Notes under the pieces: generated by a model
The model's database searches: none
The model's input: the letters and a program-made list of their open reading frames with translations, nothing else
Told to the model about the DNA's origin: nothing
Shown here: positions 61,701-64,000 of the stretch, piece by piece
How positions within the stretch are numbered: the first letter of the stretch is position 1
Layout of the letters: each line of letters begins with the position of its first letter
NCBI RefSeq assembly: GCF_019457615.1
Contig: NZ_CP080414.1
Span: 3,979,501-4,043,500, forward strand
Reading direction: 5' to 3'
From: Shewanella zhangzhouensis
Lineage (GTDB): Bacteria > Pseudomonadota > Gammaproteobacteria > Enterobacterales > Shewanellaceae
Length of the DNA stretch: 64,000 nucleotides
Program-made: the position numbers and the translations under genes

Positions 61701-64000
61701 TTGCCTCCGTGCTGGTGATTGACCTCGGTGGCGGCGTACTGGGCTTCACCACCACCGTCGATGCCGCCCTGCTGGTCGGCGCTGACGTGAACAGCATCAC
61801 CGCCTCCGTCACCACCACCGATGACGCCGGCAACACCGCCTCAGCCGACGACACCGAAGGCTATGGTGTCGACACGGAAATCAGTGCCACCATCGACCTC
61901 AACCCCATCGTGGTCGGCGATGACAACGTCATCAACCAGGCCGAAAGCGACGGCAGCGTGACCCTCAGCGGTACCGTGGGCGGCGACGTCAAACTCGGCG
62001 ACACCGTGACCCTGACCCTCGATGGCGAAGAAATTGCCTCCGTGCTGGTGATTGACCTCGGTGGCGGCGTACTGGGCTTCACCACCACCGTCGATGCCGC
62101 CCTGCTGGTCGGCGCTGACGTGAACAGCATCACCGCCTCCGTCACCACCACCGATGACGCCGGCAACACCGCCTCAGCCGACGACACCGAAGGCTATGGT
62201 GTCGACACGGAAATCAGTGCCACCATCGACCTCAACCCCATCGTGGTCGGCGATGACAACGTCATCAACCAGGCCGAAAGCGACGGCAGCGTGACCCTCA
62301 GCGGTACCGTGGGCGGCGACGTCAAACTCGGCGACACCGTGACCCTGACCCTCGATGGCGAAGAAATTGCCTCCGTGCTGGTGATTGACCTCGGTGGCGG
62401 CGTACTGGGCTTCACCACCACCGTCGATGCCGCCCTGCTGGTCGGCGCTGACGTGAACAGCATCACCGCCTCCGTCACCACCACCGATGACGCCGGCAAC
62501 ACCGCCTCAGCCGACGACACCGAAGGCTATGGTGTCGACACGGAAATCAGTGCCACCATCGACCTCAACCCCATCGTGGTCGGCGATGACAACGTCATCA
62601 ACCAGGCCGAAAGCGACGGCAGCGTGACCCTCAGCGGTACCGTGGGCGGCGACGTCAAACTCGGCGACACCGTGACCCTGACCCTCGATGGCGAAGAAAT
62701 TGCCTCCGTGCTGGTGATTGACCTCGGTGGCGGCGTACTGGGCTTCACCACCACCGTCGATGCCGCCCTGCTGGTCGGCGCTGACGTGAACAGCATCACC
62801 GCCTCCGTCACCACCACCGATGACGCCGGCAACACCGCCTCAGCCGACGACACCGAAGGCTATGGTGTCGACACGGAAATCAGTGCCACCATCGACCTCA
62901 ACCCCATCGTGGTCGGCGATGACAACGTCATCAACCAGGCCGAAAGCGACGGCAGCGTGACCCTCAGCGGTACCGTGGGCGGCGACGTCAAACTCGGCGA
63001 CACCGTGACCCTGACCCTCGATGGCGAAGAAATTGCCTCCGTGCTGGTGATTGACCTCGGTGGCGGCGTACTGGGCTTCACCACCACCGTCGATGCCGCC
63101 CTGCTGGTCGGCGCTGACGTGAACAGCATCACCGCCTCCGTCACCACCACCGATGACGCCGGCAACACCGCCTCAGCCGACGACACCGAAGGCTATGGTG
63201 TCGACACGGAAATCAGTGCCACCATCGACCTCAACCCCATCGTGGTCGGCGATGACAACGTCATCAACCAGGCCGAAAGCGACGGCAGCGTGACCCTCAG
63301 CGGTACCGTGGGCGGCGACGTCAAACTCGGCGACACCGTGACCCTGACCCTCGATGGCGAAGAAATTGCCTCCGTGCTGGTGATTGACCTCGGTGGCGGC
63401 GTACTGGGCTTCACCACCACCGTCGATGCCGCCCTGCTGGTCGGCGCTGACGTGAACAGCATCACCGCCTCCGTCACCACCACCGATGACGCCGGCAACA
63501 CCGCCTCAGCCGACGACACCGAAGGCTATGGTGTCGACACGGAAATCAGTGCCACCATCGACCTCAACCCCATCGTGGTCGGCGATGACAACGTCATCAA
63601 CCAGGCCGAAAGCGACGGCAGCGTGACCCTCAGCGGTACCGTGGGCGGCGACGTCAAACTCGGCGACACCGTGACCCTGACCCTCGATGGCGAAGAAATT
63701 GCCTCCGTGCTGGTGATTGACCTCGGTGGCGGCGTACTGGGCTTCACCACCACCGTCGATGCCGCCCTGCTGGTCGGCGCTGACGTGAACAGCATCACCG
63801 CCTCCGTCACCACCACCGATGACGCCGGCAACACCGCCTCAGCCGACGACACCGAAGGCTATGGTGTCGACACGGAAATCAGTGCCACCATCGACCTCAA
63901 CCCCATCGTGGTCGGCGATGACAACGTCATCAACCAGGCCGAAAGCGACGGCAGCGTGACCCTCAGCGGTACCGTGGGCGGCGACGTCAAACTCGGCGAC
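58769..64000 (+). CDS. bpfA: BpfA-type giant biofilm adhesin, 5' part
   Basis: The open frame runs 1744 codons without a stop to the window end. Residues 1-110 form the LapA-type N-terminal retention module; the protease site TAAG lies at 107-110, where a LapG-type protease would cut to release the adhesin. Ig-like and Calx-beta domains follow (about 165-480; VSITANQTDVEEGGTASF is a Calx-beta start). Next come one diverged Ig-like unit and then ten identical 111-residue repeats (590-1699) plus a partial one. It sits directly after hemY, where Shewanella bpfA lies. Export by a type I system and control by c-di-GMP are family inference; the C-terminal RTX part is outside the window. Confidence 0.9.
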   Translation, partial: MGSYITPKNGLLKSVNGQISMVAEGAEKSVSAGDAIPAGAVLWIKEGAQFELVLEDGTIISESNTPTTANQPEVGAEQLDPNALNEIEALQAQIAAGDDPTADLPETAAGGQTGNEGGSGFVSLDRSGSETLASSGYDSTFDAQFPESTILETQPIEPLLVTPLVITVDAPDNSTDTTPTITGTTDAEPGSTVTIVVTDSNGDTQTLTTIVNEDGTYSVDVVDPLPEGGYTADASVIDTTGNTGTATDVGDVVSPEVSITANQTDVEEGGTASFVVSLDEASNEDITVTFTYSGVAEDGTDFIGVASVVIPAGQTSVTININTIDDKLYEVSEDFTITISSVTGGNAVIGAENSASTNIVDEAVPGPEDTVTVTLNGPTTVAEGENTGTYTVTLSDPAPAGSIVTLTYTYITADGNDIVETIQAIIGADGVTATFTIATVNDEVFEPTESFSVSVSGIVTPDGTPVFENLDLTDATVTTDILDNDLSASITLDANITADDIINSAEAGQTIPVTGVVGADVKVGDTVTLTINGKSFTGQVFDDNGTLRFSIDVPGSDLAADADRVIDASVSTSDDAGNTASADDTEGYGVDTEISATIDLNPIVVGDDNVINQAESDGSVTLSGTVGGDVKLGDTVTLTLDGEEIASVLVIDLGGGVLGFTTTVDAALLVGADVNSITASVTTTDDAGNTASADDTEGYGVDTEISATIDLNPIVVGDDNVINQAESDGSVTLSGTVGGDVKLGDTVTLTLDGEEIASVLVIDLGGGVLGFTTTVDAALLVGADVNSITASVTTTDDAGNTASADDTEGYGVDTEISATIDLNPIVVGDDNVINQAESDGSVTLSGTVGGDVKLGDTVTLTLDGEEIASVLVIDLGGGVLGFTTTVDAALLVGADVNSITASVTTTDDAGNTASADDTEGYGVDTEISATIDLNPIVVGDDNVINQAESDGSVTLSGTVGGDVKLGDTVTLTLDGEEIASVLVIDLGGGVLGFTTTVDAALLVGADVNSITASVTTTDDAGNTASADDTEGYGVDTEISATIDLNPIVVGDDNVINQAESDGSVTLSGTVGGDVKLGDTVTLTLDGEEIASVLVIDLGGGVLGFTTTVDAALLVGADVNSITASVTTTDDAGNTASADDTEGYGVDTEISATIDLNPIVVGDDNVINQAESDGSVTLSGTVGGDVKLGDTVTLTLDGEEIASVLVIDLGGGVLGFTTTVDAALLVGADVNSITASVTTTDDAGNTASADDTEGYGVDTEISATIDLNPIVVGDDNVINQAESDGSVTLSGTVGGDVKLGDTVTLTLDGEEIASVLVIDLGGGVLGFTTTVDAALLVGADVNSITASVTTTDDAGNTASADDTEGYGVDTEISATIDLNPIVVGDDNVINQAESDGSVTLSGTVGGDVKLGDTVTLTLDGEEIASVLVIDLGGGVLGFTTTVDAALLVGADVNSITASVTTTDDAGNTASADDTEGYGVDTEISATIDLNPIVVGDDNVINQAESDGSVTLSGTVGGDVKLGDTVTLTLDGEEIASVLVIDLGGGVLGFTTTVDAALLVGADVNSITASVTTTDDAGNTASADDTEGYGVDTEISATIDLNPIVVGDDNVINQAESDGSVTLSGTVGGDVKLGDTVTLTLDGEEIASVLVIDLGGGVLGFTTTVDAALLVGADVNSITASVTTTDDAGNTASADDTEGYGVDTEISATIDLNPIVVGDDNVINQAESDGSVTLSGTVGGDVKLGD
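60486..64000 (+). repeat. Perfect 333-bp tandem array in the adhesin
   Basis: Unit starts fall at 60536, 60869, 61202, 61535, 61868, 62201, 62534, 62867, 63200, 63533 and 63866, exactly 333 bp apart. The units look identical base for base, synonymous sites included. Identity already begins at 60486, within the preceding diverged unit. The array runs past the window end. Confidence 0.95.

Noticed and set aside
60529..63852. Ten identical minus-strand open frames of 108 codons, one per adhesin repeat
   Set aside because: They are shadows of the 333-bp repeat caused by its codon composition; the plus frame carries the clear domain pattern and is continuous.

Overview
The window looks like the chromosome of a Shewanella-type gammaproteobacterium. 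Three kinds of evidence point there: gene order (rhlB-gppA / trxA / rho; prmA / dusB-fis; the cyaY / cyaA / hemCDXY cluster followed directly by a BpfA-type giant adhesin; dapF-DUF484-xerC-yigB), a Wolinella-type (epsilon-like) menaquinol:fumarate reductase, and several lipoprotein and secreted families typical of the genus. No tRNA, rRNA, CRISPR array, prophage or recognisable insertion sequence was seen.

Layout. 1-2950: 5' part of an Oar-like TonB-dependent receptor, cut by the window edge. 3166-7370: rhlB-gppA on the minus strand, divergent from trxA and rho. 7522-13033: a LysR regulator, then a minus-strand fumarate reductase operon with two paralogous di-heme cytochrome b genes ahead of frdA and frdB. 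13427-15753: prmA, dusB-fis. 15754-19033: an accessory zone with short tandem repeats, a cluster of hairpins, one copy of a diverged dispersed repeat, and two AT-rich membrane-protein genes of unknown function. 19034-21144: a PQQ-type propeller lipoprotein and a c-type cytochrome lipoprotein. 21617-25300: a glycerate-use cluster (kinase, GntP-type permease, CdaR). 25301-29196: a second repeat copy, unknown membrane proteins, a secreted esterase. 29296-35086: a lipoprotein with a collagen-like linker behind a Pho box, a copper-type TonB receptor (OprC/NosA-like), and small secreted proteins. 35460-37708: YtfE (RIC) iron-sulfur repair protein, a lipoprotein, a DUF72 protein. 37920-45494: a phosphoglycerate-type system: porin and PgtP divergent from the PgtC-PgtB-PgtA sensory system, with two matching palindromes between them. 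45559-51317: AlbA_2 protein, HupE/UreJ, and the lptM-lysA-dapF-DUF484-xerC-yigB run. 51398-58452: cyaY, cyaA, hemC-hemD-hemX-hemY. 58769-64000: the 5' part of a giant adhesin whose last 3.5 kb is a perfect 333-bp tandem array running off the window.

How the parts fit. Most genes are housekeeping (transcription termination, RNA unwinding, haem, lysine, cAMP, chromosome dimer resolution). The adaptive parts are anaerobic respiration (fumarate reductase, cytochromes), nutrient scavenging (TonB receptors, glycerate, phosphoglycerate, phosphate starvation) and biofilm attachment. The most interesting signals are the unequal pair of FrdC paralogs, the homogenised adhesin array, the palindrome pair in the pgt promoter region together with a PgtA that lacks the sigma-54 contact loop, the Pho box before the collagen-like lipoprotein, and a previously unnamed (to my knowledge) dispersed intergenic repeat. 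Start codons were re-chosen from ribosome binding sites and family alignments recalled from memory; no database search was possible.
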